Source of the DNA: Bacillota bacterium
GTDB taxonomy: Bacteria; Bacillota; Bacilli; Bacillales; Cytobacillaceae
Assembly: GCA_030705955.1 (NCBI GenBank)
Contig: JAUZPL010000025.1
Location: 1-54,206 of the forward strand
Direction of reading: 5' to 3'
DNA length: 54,206 nucleotides
In this document: positions 15,941 to 25,799 of the stretch, one piece after another
Numbering within the stretch: the stretch's first letter is position 1
How the letters are laid out: the number at the start of each line of letters is the position of its first letter
Program-made: the position numbers and the translations under genes
Notes under the pieces: generated by a model
Seen by the model: the letters and a program-made list of their open reading frames with translations, nothing else
What the model was told of the DNA's origin: nothing
Database searches by the model: none

Positions 15941-17551
15941 ATGTCGATATTGTCTAAGCTTTTTAAAAAGAAAAATAAAAGTAAACAAAATGATAATTAT
16001 CGGCAGCAACAGGATCCTGATGCTCCAAAAAATTTGCCCATCCTAAGAGATTATCATGAAAATATTTCGCGATTAAAAGAAGAGCTTGGCAATAGTACAG
16101 ATGTGGCTTTTAGGGAATTTAATCTTAAACAATATAAAGGTGTTGCTGTTTATATTGATGGATTAGCAAATAGTAATATGATAAGTGATTTTTTCATGGA
16201 TGCCTTACTTAAAAATCAAGAAGAACTTCAATCCGATTCCTTTCAAAATTTGGTGGATAAGGTAACCAGTTTAGGAAATTTACGAATTATAAATAACTGG
16301 GGACAGGTTTATGAATCACTCCTTTCAGGAAACACCCTCTTTTTTGTTGAAGGACATACTAAAGCAATAAACGTAGAAACAAAAGGGTGGGATAAACGGG
16401 CAATCAGTGAACCGACAACACAATTATCAATAAGAGGCCCTAAAGATTCCTTTATTGAATCTATTCGAACAAATACTGCTCTTATAAGAAGAAGAATAAA
16501 AAGTCCAAATTTGTGGCTTGAAACGATGAAAATTGGGACAGTGACACAAACAGATGTAGCCATTATGTATGTAAAAGGGATAGTGAATGACAAAGTTGTT
16601 ACCGAAGTAAAAGAGCGATTAAACCAAATTAACATCGATTCCGTTCTAGAGTCTGGTTATATTGAGCAGTTAATTGAGGATCAAACATGGACTTCATTTC
16701 CAACTATTTTTCATACAGAGAGACCTGATGTTGTTTCTTCACAGCTATTAGAAGGAAGAGTTGCCATTTTCGTTGACGGCACACCATTTGTTATTACTGC
16801 ACCAGCGGTTTTTATTCAATTTTTTCAGGCTCCAGATGATTATTATTCAAGGTTTGATATATCAACTGGTATTCGCTTATTGAGAATATTGTCTTTTTTT
16901 ATCGCACTCATTGCTCCTGCACTTTATATTTCAATTACTACATTTCATCAAGAGATGGTTCCAACTACAATGGCAATTGCGATTGCCGCACAACGAGAGA
17001 ATGTCCCATTTCCGGCATTTGTGGAGGCTTTAATCATGGAAGTAACCTTTGAAATACTTCGGGAAGCTGGATTGCGTTTACCAAGAGCAGTCGGACAAGC
17101 TGTTTCTATTGTTGGTGCACTTGTTATTGGTCAAGCAGCAGTACAGGCTGGATTTGTTTCTCCCGTTATGGTTATTGTGGTTTCAATAACAGCCATTGCT
17201 AATTTTTCAACTCCGTCCTTTGCTATGGCCATTTCCGCAAGACTTCTTAGGTTTATTATCATGGCTTTAGCAACCTTCTTGGGTTTTTATGGAATTATGC
17301 TAGGAGTTATGTTTATGACGATTCACTTATGTTCATTACGCTCCTTTGGTATTCCCTATATGTCACCTATTGCACCTTTTAACATCAATCAACAACAGGA
17401 CGTTTTAATTCGTTTTCCAATTTGGGCTTTTAAAAATAGGCCGCCTTTAATAAGTAAAGGAAATATTAAAAGGACAGGAAAAGGTCAAAAGCCTGGCCCA
17501 CCAAGTCAAAGTGACAGAAAGCAAGATTCAGACCAAGGTGATCAATCATGA
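15941..17551 (+). CDS. gerKA: Spore germinant receptor subunit A
   Basis: This is a 536-aa GerA-family subunit of a nutrient receptor in the spore inner membrane. A charged N-terminal cytosolic domain of about 300 residues contains ISEPTTQLSIRGPKDSFIES and RRRIKSPNLW. A membrane domain follows with HQEMVPTTMAIAIAAQREN, PFPAFVEALIMEVTFEILREAGLRLP and SIVGALVIGQAAVQAG, all family signatures. AGGAGAGG precedes the ATG. The operon order A-C-B with an ATGA overlap to the next gene matches gerKA-gerKC-gerKB of B. subtilis, which is why I use those symbols; the germinant is not predictable. Expression should be in the forespore, but I see no certain sigma-G site. Confidence 0.92.
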   Translation: MSILSKLFKKKNKSKQNDNYRQQQDPDAPKNLPILRDYHENISRLKEELGNSTDVAFREFNLKQYKGVAVYIDGLANSNMISDFFMDALLKNQEELQSDSFQNLVDKVTSLGNLRIINNWGQVYESLLSGNTLFFVEGHTKAINVETKGWDKRAISEPTTQLSIRGPKDSFIESIRTNTALIRRRIKSPNLWLETMKIGTVTQTDVAIMYVKGIVNDKVVTEVKERLNQINIDSVLESGYIEQLIEDQTWTSFPTIFHTERPDVVSSQLLEGRVAIFVDGTPFVITAPAVFIQFFQAPDDYYSRFDISTGIRLLRILSFFIALIAPALYISITTFHQEMVPTTMAIAIAAQRENVPFPAFVEALIMEVTFEILREAGLRLPRAVGQAVSIVGALVIGQAAVQAGFVSPVMVIVVSITAIANFSTPSFAMAISARLLRFIIMALATFLGFYGIMLGVMFMTIHLCSLRSFGIPYMSPIAPFNINQQQDVLIRFPIWAFKNRPPLISKGNIKRTGKGQKPGPPSQSDRKQDSDQGDQS

Positions 17552-18753
17552 AAATGTTCTTAGCCCTGTTTTTATTACTCTTTAGCATACTTCCAGTACT
17601 AAGCGGCTGCTGGAATCAAAAGGAATTAACTGATTTAGCATTTGTTATGGCTTTGGGAGTGGATAAGGGGAAAAATCATCGTTTTGATGTAGCCTTCCAA
17701 ATTGTTAATCCAGGCAACGTTTCGGCTGGACAAGGCCAAGGTGGGGGAGGTCTTCCCATAGCAGTTTACAAAAGCTCTGGCGATACATTGACAGAAGCGG
17801 CTCGGAATGCGGCATTGAAAGTATCTAGACGCCTATATTATGCTCATTGCAATTTGCTTGTTATTGGAGAAAAGCTTGCAAAGGAAGGGATATTAGATAT
17901 TTTTGATGCATTAGAAAGAGATCCAGGGTTTCGAACGACAACAGAAATTGTTATTGCCCGAGATTCAACCGCGGAAGAGTTAGTTACCACGCTAACTATC
18001 CTTGATAAGTTGCCTGTATCAAAAGTAACAAAAGAGCTTCAAACATCCGAGGATATGCTAGGTGAAACCTTAAAAGTTAATATAGATGATTTTATAACTA
18101 GTTTGGTAAGCAAGGGCAAGCAGCCATTGATAACAGGCTACAGTGTAATTGGTGATAAAAAAATAGCAGATAATTCACAAAACCTTCAAATCACTACAAC
18201 AAAAGCCTTTTTATCAGCAAATGGAATTGGGCTTTTTAGGAAAGGAAAACTAATAGGCTGGATAAATGGATATAAAGCGAGGGGAGCTGTTTGGGTCTTA
18301 AATAAAGTAAGTGGAACGGATGTAAATATTGATTGGAATGGGAAAAAGAACGCAATCAATGTTACTCCTTTAAGATCAAGAACAAAAGTATCAGCAAAAA
18401 TAAAAAATGGGAAGCCAATGATCAATGTTGTCATTAAAGAAGAAAGTATCATAAGTGAAATAAATACAAATGCAGATATCAGTAATCCTAACGAGATAGC
18501 AAAAATAGAAAAGAAGGTTGGGAAAGTAATAAAGTCCCAGGTAATTGAAGTAATTAAAGAAGCCCAAAACAAAAAATGTGATATTTTTGGGTTTGGAGAA
18601 AAGGTTCATCTCGCAAATCCTAAGCTTTGGAAAAGAATCCAAAATAATTGGGATGAACAATTTTCTGAAACAAAGGTTTTTGTAACAGTGAAACCTTATC
18701 AACGACGTTCTGGAGTTCGACGTAATCCATTTTGGAATGAATTAAAACAGTAA
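17548..18753 (+). CDS. gerKC: Spore germinant receptor subunit C (lipoprotein)
   Basis: This 401-aa lipoprotein has the signal MKMFLALFLLLFSILPVLSG followed by Cys, giving the lipobox LSGC, and is then diacylated and held on the outer face of the spore inner membrane. WNQKELTDLAFVMALGVDK is the standard start of mature GerAC proteins. The three-domain GerAC fold ends in a KKCDIFGFGEKVHLANPKLWKRI-type segment. Its ATG overlaps the gerKA stop as ATGA, indicating coupled translation. Confidence 0.92.
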   Translation: MKMFLALFLLLFSILPVLSGCWNQKELTDLAFVMALGVDKGKNHRFDVAFQIVNPGNVSAGQGQGGGGLPIAVYKSSGDTLTEAARNAALKVSRRLYYAHCNLLVIGEKLAKEGILDIFDALERDPGFRTTTEIVIARDSTAEELVTTLTILDKLPVSKVTKELQTSEDMLGETLKVNIDDFITSLVSKGKQPLITGYSVIGDKKIADNSQNLQITTTKAFLSANGIGLFRKGKLIGWINGYKARGAVWVLNKVSGTDVNIDWNGKKNAINVTPLRSRTKVSAKIKNGKPMINVVIKEESIISEINTNADISNPNEIAKIEKKVGKVIKSQVIEVIKEAQNKKCDIFGFGEKVHLANPKLWKRIQNNWDEQFSETKVFVTVKPYQRRSGVRRNPFWNELKQ

Positions 18754-18781
18754 CCCTTTACAAAAAGAGGGGAGAAGGATC

Positions 18782-19885
18782 ATGGAAAAAGCAAAAATTA
18801 AATCAACACAGCTGTTTGTTCTCATTGTTTTGTTTGAAATGGGTAGTGCGCTTGTTGTTGGAATTGGAACAGATGCCAAGCAGGATGCTTGGATAACGGT
18901 ATTACTTGGGTTAGCAGGTGGAATTTGTTTGTTTCTTATTTATGCTAAATTGTTTTTGTATTATCCGGATGTCCCTTTAACCTCTTACATTCAAAAAATA
19001 ACCGGGAAATTTATTGGGCGTATCCTTGGATTTTTGTATGTTATCTATTTTATGTATTTATCTGCACGGGTATTGCGGGATTTTGGAGAGCTTTTAACAA
19101 CAACTATATATTCAAGTACTCCTTTACTCATTATCAATGCACTAATGGTCCTAACTATCGTTTATGCAGTTTATAAAGGATTTGAGGTGATTGCAAGAGT
19201 AGGTGAACTTTATTTTGCTCTTGTTTATTGTATTGCATTGTTAGGTTTTATGTTGATCATGTTTTCTGGGTTGGTTCATATGGAAAATCTACGTCCCATT
19301 TTAGAAAACGGCTGGATGCCTATTCTAAAAATTACTCTCGGACAAACCTTGAATTTTCCTTTTGGAGAGATGAATGTTTTTACGATGCTTCTTCCTTATT
19401 TAAATGAACCAAAAAAGGTGAAAAGAGTTTGTATAGGGGGAATGATTTTAAGTGGTTTAAATATTACCATTGCTACAGTTATTAATATTGCATCTCTAGG
19501 AGTACCTCTATTCGAAAGGTCACCATTTCCACTATTAAGTACGGTAAGTAAAATTTCACTTGCAAACTTCATTGAAAGACTAGATGTATTCTTTATGCTA
19601 TATTTAATGGTAGGTGGGTTTTTCAAAATAACGCTCTTCTTTTATGCAGCGGTAATCGGTACCAGTGATCTTTTTGGTTTGAAGGATTACAAAAAAATAT
19701 GTTTTCCAATGGGATTGATTATTCTCTTTGCTTCTTTGTCCATCGCATCGAATTACGCAGAGCACATTAAAGAAGGAATCATAATTGTTCCTATTTTTCT
19801 GCACTGGCCATTTCAAATAATTGTTCCGGTTGGTCTTTTGATTATTGCCTTTTTCAGAAATAGGAAAAAGCAGCTGATAAATTAG
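18782..19885 (+). CDS. gerKB: Spore germinant receptor subunit B (permease-like)
   Basis: This 367-aa integral membrane protein of the GerAB family belongs to the APC transporter superfamily and forms the germinant-binding subunit. There are about ten hydrophobic segments, with an early GSALVVGIGTDAKQDAWITV and a central ARVGELYFALV. A GGGAGAAGG ribosome-binding site precedes the ATG, 28 bp after gerKC. It closes the A-C-B operon. Confidence 0.92.
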   Translation: MEKAKIKSTQLFVLIVLFEMGSALVVGIGTDAKQDAWITVLLGLAGGICLFLIYAKLFLYYPDVPLTSYIQKITGKFIGRILGFLYVIYFMYLSARVLRDFGELLTTTIYSSTPLLIINALMVLTIVYAVYKGFEVIARVGELYFALVYCIALLGFMLIMFSGLVHMENLRPILENGWMPILKITLGQTLNFPFGEMNVFTMLLPYLNEPKKVKRVCIGGMILSGLNITIATVINIASLGVPLFERSPFPLLSTVSKISLANFIERLDVFFMLYLMVGGFFKITLFFYAAVIGTSDLFGLKDYKKICFPMGLIILFASLSIASNYAEHIKEGIIIVPIFLHWPFQIIVPVGLLIIAFFRNRKKQLIN

Positions 19886-19921
19886 AATCGCTAGTAATTT
19901 TCTTTTGGGGAGGAATCTAAA

Positions 19922-20698
19922 TTGAAATTATCTAGGAATACTGTTTTAATTACTGGTGGAGCAACAGGGATTGGCTTAGCATTTGCTGAAAGATTTTTAA
20001 AAAATGGAAATAAAGTTATCGTGGTTGGCCGAAGAGAAGAAAAGTTACAGGAGGCCAAGGAAAATTTTCCTGAACTAATTACTAAGGTTTGTGATGTTTC
20101 CAATACGGTAGATCGTTTAGCTTTATTTGATTGGGTAACAATCAATTATCCTGAAGTAAATGTCCTTGTTAATAATGCTGGAATCCAACAAAGGGTGAAT
20201 CTATTAGACGCGACAAAGGACTGGGACTATTATCAAAATGAAATTTCAATAAATGTTGATGGTCCTATTCACTTAACATTACTTTTTCTGCCTCATTTTA
20301 TGAAAAAGGAGTATGCAGCCTTTTTAAATGTTTCATCAGGTCTTTCCATTACACCTGGTGTATGGGTACCTATTTATAGTGCAACAAAAGCAGCAATTCA
20401 TTCTTTCACACTTTCATTACGCCATCAATTAGAGGATTTAAATATTGATGTGGTGGAAATATTACCACCAGCAGTAAACACAGATTTGGGTGGAGTGGGA
20501 TTACATACATTCGGTGCACCATTGCCTGATTTTGTAGATGCTATTTTTGAAGGTCTTGAAAATGATGAAGAAGAAATTGGATTCGGAGGATCGAAAGAAA
20601 GACTTCGTGCCTCAAGAGATGAAATTGACTTAGGAATAAAGATGGCATGGGAAGGATTCGTTAAAAATAATCCGGATTTCAGGACTAAATCAAAATAG
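19922..20698 (+). CDS. Short-chain dehydrogenase/reductase (DltE-like)
   Basis: This 258-aa Rossmann-fold oxidoreductase has the cofactor motif TGGATGIG near residue 11, with basic residues after strand 2 (GRREEK) suggesting NADP(H). NNAGIQ is at about residue 82, the catalytic Ser in NVSSG and the YxxxK pair as YSATK. It resembles the DltE/YoxD-type bacterial SDRs whose substrates are mostly unknown. The start is TTG 19922 after GGGGAGGAATC. It lies 36 bp past gerKB and ends at a shared terminator, so it may be read with the ger operon, but a germination role is not implied. Confidence 0.9.
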   Translation: MKLSRNTVLITGGATGIGLAFAERFLKNGNKVIVVGRREEKLQEAKENFPELITKVCDVSNTVDRLALFDWVTINYPEVNVLVNNAGIQQRVNLLDATKDWDYYQNEISINVDGPIHLTLLFLPHFMKKEYAAFLNVSSGLSITPGVWVPIYSATKAAIHSFTLSLRHQLEDLNIDVVEILPPAVNTDLGGVGLHTFGAPLPDFVDAIFEGLENDEEEIGFGGSKERLRASRDEIDLGIKMAWEGFVKNNPDFRTKSK

Positions 20699-20709
20699 AA
20701 GTGGGAGCT

Positions 20710-20739
20710 AAAAGCACTCTTTTTTATAAGGGTGCTTTT
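20710..20739. terminator. Terminator after the SDR gene
   Basis: AAAAGCACTC and GGGTGCTTTT form a 10-bp stem with one GU pair; the flanking A and T runs let it work on either strand. Confidence 0.8.
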
Positions 20740-20812
20740 ACCATTGGTCAGTTAAACTTGTCTATTAATTTTTACTCAAAATCCTTCAGTCGCTGGAAGT
20801 TTGCATCTAACC

Positions 20813-21037
20813 CTATTCTAACATTCTTCCAAGTGGCTTAAATAATAAATCAATAAATTTTGTTGGCCCTGGCAAATCTGGGAAAAAAAATAGAAGAATA
20901 GATATACACCAGCCCATTGAAGTAAGGATAATAAAAATGAATTTTTCCTTCTTTTGATTCTTTTGCAATTTTGGCCACTCAAATAGAAAAATGAAAAGGA
21001 CAGTTATTGTACTAGCGATGATTGGTCCCCACCTCAT
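20813..21037 (-). CDS. Small ger-operon D-type membrane protein
   Basis: This 74-aa protein has two hydrophobic helices (MRWGPIIASTITVLFIFLF and FIFIILTSMGWCISILLFFF) and a short C-terminal tail. Small two-helix proteins of this kind accompany GerA-type receptors in several Bacillus species as the D subunit and modulate receptor function. Its start overlaps the stop of the C-subunit gene as ATGA, so it is the fourth cistron of this operon. The assignment rests on position, size and topology. Confidence 0.75.
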   Translation of the reverse strand: MRWGPIIASTITVLFIFLFEWPKLQKNQKKEKFIFIILTSMGWCISILLFFFPDLPGPTKFIDLLFKPLGRMLE

Positions 21038-22239
21038 TTATTTTCAACTCCTTTTAGTGGATGATTGGAAAGAACTGAGTTCATTCCTTGGTTTTGAATT
21101 TTTATGTTGGTATCAAATGATACCTCGACAGAAGGAAAGATTTCATCCCATCTTTTTTTTTGCTTTGCCCATATTTTTGGATATTTTTGATGAAATGCTT
21201 CAGCGAAACCAAAAATATCGGCATTCATCCTTTCCTGCACTTCCCATAAAGCAATATTTACCCTTTTTTTAATTTCAAATTTTAATTGTTTTTCCACCGG
21301 TTTTATAATTTCTGGGCTTGATAAATCTAAATCTGTTGTATTTTGTACAATATTCGAATTTCCAACTGCATATAGTTTAATTTTCCATTTTCCATTTTCA
21401 ATCAATGGAATTATTTTTGATTTCGCTCTAAGTAAATTCATAGAAACAAAACCATCATTCTTACCGTTTGGTTTAACAGAGATGGTAGCTAAACGAATCT
21501 CATTTCTTAACCATAATACCCCTCTTGTTACAGAATCATCTATATCTCCAATCATTTTCCCATTTTTAAATATTGCAGTCCCTGTTACATAGGCAATCGT
21601 TTGTTTTTCTTGACCAGGAGTTGAAGGCAATATTTTAATCAAGGGGAGTGCACTGGCATTTGAATCACCAATTAACATTTGTGCATAGTCCTTTGCTGTT
21701 ACATCCATCCCAATTCGAAATGAGCTAAGTTCTTTTAGTACTTCAGATATATCGCGCTCTAATGGGGGAATAAGACTTAAGATGTCTTTTGCTTTTTCTT
21801 CGCTAACAAATAGCCGTGAGCGTTCTCGTAGCTGAGGGTGACGTAAAATAAAATCTACATGGGTTGAAAGGCCTTCCTTTGCCAGATCATCATCAAATAT
21901 AAATACCTTACAATGACCCCAAAAGATATGACGAGGAAGTTTTTCTTGCAATGTCGACATAGCATCTGCAATGGTCTTACCTTCCGCAGAACGAAATAAT
22001 GTATCTGCTGCCCCTCCACCGCCACCGCCTTCCATTCCTTGCTGACTACTTTTTCCTTTTGGAATAAAAATAAGGACAGTTAGTTCGACTTTTCCGTCTT
22101 CACTTTTATCAATTCCCGCTGCAGTTACGAATGCTAAGTCGTTAACCTCTTGCTGGTCCCAGCATCCACCAAGGATAAAGGAAGAAATTATAAATAATGA
22201 AAAAAGTAAAGCCTTTTTTATCATGAATTCAAAGTTCAT
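21034..22239 (-). CDS. Spore germinant receptor subunit C (lipoprotein), second operon
   Basis: This 401-aa GerAC-type lipoprotein has the lipobox LGGC after a hydrophobic stretch (KKALLFSLFIISSFI). The mature start, WDQQEVNDLAFVTAAGIDK, matches the family. The start at 22239 overlaps the B-gene stop as ATGA; a longer in-frame extension upstream lies in the B gene and is not used. A Gly-rich loop (GMEGGGGGGAAD) interrupts domain 1, paralleling the GQGGGGL loop of the gerKC-like protein. It would sit on the outer face of the spore inner membrane. Confidence 0.92.
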   Translation of the reverse strand: MNFEFMIKKALLFSLFIISSFILGGCWDQQEVNDLAFVTAAGIDKSEDGKVELTVLIFIPKGKSSQQGMEGGGGGGAADTLFRSAEGKTIADAMSTLQEKLPRHIFWGHCKVFIFDDDLAKEGLSTHVDFILRHPQLRERSRLFVSEEKAKDILSLIPPLERDISEVLKELSSFRIGMDVTAKDYAQMLIGDSNASALPLIKILPSTPGQEKQTIAYVTGTAIFKNGKMIGDIDDSVTRGVLWLRNEIRLATISVKPNGKNDGFVSMNLLRAKSKIIPLIENGKWKIKLYAVGNSNIVQNTTDLDLSSPEIIKPVEKQLKFEIKKRVNIALWEVQERMNADIFGFAEAFHQKYPKIWAKQKKRWDEIFPSVEVSFDTNIKIQNQGMNSVLSNHPLKGVENK

Positions 22240-23354
22240 CCTGACATAGACCCTTTCTTTTGAAGCCATTTTACCCGAACCAACGCAATACATAAAAGAA
22301 AAATAGGAATACCAACCTGAAACGATAAAAAGTAAAATGCTGCAGAGGTACCAAGAAAATGTGATAATTCTTGTAAATTTGGTGCTGACCAAATACCGAA
22401 TAATACTAATAAAAAGCCAATCGGTAAAACCATGGGCCTATAATCAGACAATTTAAAGTATTGTGCTGTACCTAAAACAAGTGAGTAGTAGAAAACCGTA
22501 ATTTTTACGAAGGTTCCTGCAACCCATATGGCCATTACGATTGATTCTAAATGCTCTAAAAAATCTGCAATACTTATATATCTTGCAGCAACCATGACTG
22601 GATAGGTCAACTCAGATGTCAATTTTCCAAATAATAAAATGGTTGTAATATTCGTTATTACCATAAGAAACATAACACTGAAAACCGAAATAAACCCCCA
22701 TTTTAATCCTTTATCTTTATCAGCTAAATAAGGAAAGAAAAAAGACACTATAATGAATTCACTAAACCAGCTCTGGGGAACAATGGAACCTTTTAAAGAA
22801 GGGGTCAGGCCTTTTTCCATAATTGGAAACATGTTTTGGATCCGTAAATCCTTTATGAGAAGGAGAAAAATAACGAGATAAAGTAGACATAGAACCGGTA
22901 CAATAATTTCAGAACATCTCCCAATTACTTCAAGCCCTCCGTATACAGCAAAAGCACAGACAATCATCATACTGCCACAAATAATAATCATTGGAGTATG
23001 AGTAAGAAAGGTCCCTAAGACGAATTCGCCGTATTCTAGAACAATGATTCCAGTTACATGTAAATAATAGAACAAGAATAAAGCTCCAACAACTTTTCCT
23101 AAAAATTTTCCAAGTATGAGGTCACAGTACTCAATCAATGTTTGGTTTGGATAGAGCTTATTAAGCATATAGGCCAAAAGGACTGTTAAATAGCCAATTA
23201 CTGATGCCCAAATAGGAGAAATCCATGAATCCTGCCCTGCATTTTTTGCTGTAATAGCTGGAACAAGAAGTATTACAGTGGCTAAAATAGACGGATTCAT
23301 CATGATCGCCATTTGTGCAGAAGAAATTTTTCCCTGTTCTATCAATTTTTTCAT
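22236..23354 (-). CDS. Spore germinant receptor subunit B, second operon
   Basis: This 372-aa GerAB/APC-type permease has about ten hydrophobic segments. It begins MKKLIEQGKISSAQMAIMMN, and the family residues QDSWISP and the CSEIIVPVL region are visible. It starts 3 bp after the A gene on the minus strand and overlaps the C gene by 4 nt. It is the likely germinant-binding subunit of the second receptor. Confidence 0.92.
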   Translation of the reverse strand: MKKLIEQGKISSAQMAIMMNPSILATVILLVPAITAKNAGQDSWISPIWASVIGYLTVLLAYMLNKLYPNQTLIEYCDLILGKFLGKVVGALFLFYYLHVTGIIVLEYGEFVLGTFLTHTPMIIICGSMMIVCAFAVYGGLEVIGRCSEIIVPVLCLLYLVIFLLLIKDLRIQNMFPIMEKGLTPSLKGSIVPQSWFSEFIIVSFFFPYLADKDKGLKWGFISVFSVMFLMVITNITTILLFGKLTSELTYPVMVAARYISIADFLEHLESIVMAIWVAGTFVKITVFYYSLVLGTAQYFKLSDYRPMVLPIGFLLVLFGIWSAPNLQELSHFLGTSAAFYFLSFQVGIPIFLLCIALVRVKWLQKKGSMSG

Positions 23355-23357
23355 CCC

Positions 23358-24941
23358 CTATTCAGAGTCTTTTGGTGGTTTAGGATTTTGCCCGTTCGTC
23401 TGACGATATTGATTATAGGCACCTGTTAGGTGTGGCCGTGTTTTTAAGGACCACCAAGGGGCCCGTAAAAGTACATCCTTCATTTCAGAGTATTGCATTG
23501 GTGCCATTGGAGATAGATATGGAACACCGAAGGATCGAAGTGTGCTTAAGTGAACAATAATGGCGATTAAACTAAGCATGATTCCGAGCAGCCCCAATGT
23601 CCCTGCTAAGAACATAATAGGGAACCTAAGCATCCTGAGTGCTATTGCCGCATTATAACGTGGTATAGAAAAAGAAGCTATTCCAGTTATAGCGACAACC
23701 ATAACCATCGGTGCTGAAACTAGACCAGATGAAACGGCTGCCTGGCCAATTACTAGTGCTCCAACAATACTTACAGCAGATCCAACCTGTTTAGGTAAAC
23801 GGATCCCTGCTTCCCGTAATGCTTCAAAAGTTACTTCCATAATTAGAGCTTCAATAAGTGCAGGAAATGGAACTTCTTCTCTGGATTTTGCAACACTTAA
23901 TAATAGTGTGGTAGGTACCATTTCTTGATGAAAAGTAAGGATTGCAACATAACTAGAGGGAAGTAGTAAAGCAATTAAAAAAAAGGAATAACGGAGCCAA
24001 CGTATTAAAGTCCCGATAATTGCCCGTTGATAATAGTCTTCTGCCGATTGTAGTAGAGAATATAATGTTGTGGGTACAATCAAAGAAAATGGAGTCCCAT
24101 CAACCATAATAACGACTCGGCCTTCGAGTAAGCTTGCTGATGCAATATCAGGTCTTTCGGTATTTAGTATTTGAGGGAATGGAGAAAATGGATTATCCTC
24201 AATAAACTCTTCAATATAACCACTTTCCATAATCCCATCGATTTTAATCCGTCCAAGCCTATTATTGACCTCTTCAATTAGAGATTTGTCTGCAAGCCCA
24301 TCAATATATAGAATGGCAACCTGTGTTTGACTATACCTTCCAATATTCATTTTTTTGATTTTTAATTGAGGACTTTTAATTCTTCTTCTAATAAGTGTAG
24401 TATTGACAGCTATTGTTTCTGTAAAGCCCTCTCTGGGACCGCGCACAACAGATTCTGCCATGGGTTCTTCAACAGCTCGTTTTTCCCATTTGCCCAGCCC
24501 AACAGAAATACCTTGAATTTGCCTATTGATTAGAATTACCGGGTTACCTGATGATACTTGCTGGATAACATCCTGAAATGAGGATGTGGGTGTAGCCTTA
24601 GACACTGTTAATTTTTCTTCAAGTAAAATCTGGATATTTACAAGGTTTACATTCTCCAATTGAATAAGTGGACTAATGACTCCTTTATCCATTTCTTCAA
24701 TATTTGACATTCCTTCAATATAAATGAGAAGTGCTTGTGTCTCTCGCCCAATTAAAAATTTCCGATAAACTACATCAGAACAATCTTGATAAATAGATTT
24801 TAAAATCTTTTCATTTTCTATTAGTGAACTAGATAATGCATCATTTTCATTTAAAATCTGTGTTTTTTCTTCATCTAAACTTTTTGAAATATCTAATCTA
24901 TGAGTAAAATCCAATTTTTTCATTTCTCTTCGTCTTTTCAT
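23358..24941 (-). CDS. Spore germinant receptor subunit A, second operon
   Basis: This GerA-family subunit is 527 aa from the ATG at 24941, which has GAGGAT 8 nt upstream; an in-frame ATG at 25007 has a poor site. The cytosolic N-terminal domain includes AVEEPMAESVVRGPREGFTE and RRRIKSPQLK. The membrane domain contains HQEMVPTTLLLSVAKSREE, PFPALIEALIMEVTFEALRE and SIVGALVIGQAAVSSG. Cistron order is A-B-C-D, unlike the A-C-B operon that it faces across the SDR gene. Two receptors imply response to more than one germinant. Confidence 0.92.
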   Translation of the reverse strand: MKRRREMKKLDFTHRLDISKSLDEEKTQILNENDALSSSLIENEKILKSIYQDCSDVVYRKFLIGRETQALLIYIEGMSNIEEMDKGVISPLIQLENVNLVNIQILLEEKLTVSKATPTSSFQDVIQQVSSGNPVILINRQIQGISVGLGKWEKRAVEEPMAESVVRGPREGFTETIAVNTTLIRRRIKSPQLKIKKMNIGRYSQTQVAILYIDGLADKSLIEEVNNRLGRIKIDGIMESGYIEEFIEDNPFSPFPQILNTERPDIASASLLEGRVVIMVDGTPFSLIVPTTLYSLLQSAEDYYQRAIIGTLIRWLRYSFFLIALLLPSSYVAILTFHQEMVPTTLLLSVAKSREEVPFPALIEALIMEVTFEALREAGIRLPKQVGSAVSIVGALVIGQAAVSSGLVSAPMVMVVAITGIASFSIPRYNAAIALRMLRFPIMFLAGTLGLLGIMLSLIAIIVHLSTLRSFGVPYLSPMAPMQYSEMKDVLLRAPWWSLKTRPHLTGAYNQYRQTNGQNPKPPKDSE

Positions 24942-25108
24942 ATTATTATCCTCAATATGGATATTTAGTTTCCTGTTTCTAGTATGTTTACCAACTAATA
25001 AATTCATCCAACATTTTTATCATTCACTATTTTAGTAAGAAAATAAAATCTGTATAATAAAGGTAAAAATATAGAATATTTTTACATACTAAGGGGATTG
25101 ATAACAAA

Positions 25109-25705
25109 TTGAAACAAAAGAAGGGCGTTAAAAAAAGTTTGTATGTACTATATTGCATATTTATAATTGGATGTTTTTATATAGGAATATTACAGTACAA
25201 GATATCGCAATGTCATTTACAGCCTGTTCCAAAAAAAGCTGATTATTTAATCATATTGGGTGCAAGTGTAAAAGGAACAGAGCCATCACTGGTTTTAAAA
25301 TACCGAATAAAAACTGCAGAAATATATTTAAAGAAAAATAAAAACACTATTGCCATTGCTTCTGGGGGGAAGGGTATCAATGAAAGAATTTCAGAGGCTG
25401 AATCTATCAGAAGGGAATTAATTAAAAAAGGAATTCCAGATCAACGAATTTTTTTGGAAAATCGTTCCACAAGCACTGATGAAAATATTAAATTTTCAAA
25501 AAGACTTATCCCCTATTCTGAAGAAAAAGGGATTGTCGTAACAAATGATTTTCATATGTACCGTGCATTAATGATAGCAAAGGACCATGGGCTTAACCTA
25601 TATGGACTTCCTGCAAAAACCCCTTTGGTGGCAATTCCAAAATCATATATTCATGAATACCTTGCTCTCACAAAATATTTTGTTGAAAAATATTGTATTT
25701 GGTGA
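25109..25705 (+). CDS. YdcF/DUF218-family membrane-anchored protein
   Basis: This 198-aa protein has an N-terminal anchor (LYVLYCIFIIGCFYIGILQY) and a DUF218 domain. The motifs ADYLIILGASVKGTEPS, IASGGKGINERISEAESIRR, FLENRSTSTDENIKFS and VVTNDFHMYRAL are the family's conserved substrate-pocket blocks. Relatives include SanA and YdcF, linked to cell-envelope integrity and perhaps SAM or lipid binding; the reaction is unknown. The start is TTG 25109 after AAGGGGAT. The C-terminus meets a terminator shared with the next gene. Confidence 0.88.
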   Translation: MKQKKGVKKSLYVLYCIFIIGCFYIGILQYKISQCHLQPVPKKADYLIILGASVKGTEPSLVLKYRIKTAEIYLKKNKNTIAIASGGKGINERISEAESIRRELIKKGIPDQRIFLENRSTSTDENIKFSKRLIPYSEEKGIVVTNDFHMYRALMIAKDHGLNLYGLPAKTPLVAIPKSYIHEYLALTKYFVEKYCIW

Positions 25706-25754
25706 GAATTTATATAACGAAATTTCAGCGCACTTATTAATAGATACAGAATCA

Positions 25755-25791
25755 AAAAAAAGCCTTCCATTTTTGATGGAGGCTTTAAAAT
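25755..25791 (-). terminator. Terminator of the metallophosphoesterase gene
   Basis: On the minus strand, AAAGCCTCCAT and ATGGAAGGCTTT form a stem followed by a run of T residues, directly after the stop at 25800. Confidence 0.8.
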
Positions 25792-25799
25792 AAGTCCGA

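Noticed and set aside
25085-25091. CATACTA, resembling a sporulation sigma -10 box, before the YdcF-like gene
   Set aside because: The implied transcription start would fall inside the ribosome-binding site, and no matching -35 element lies at the right distance.
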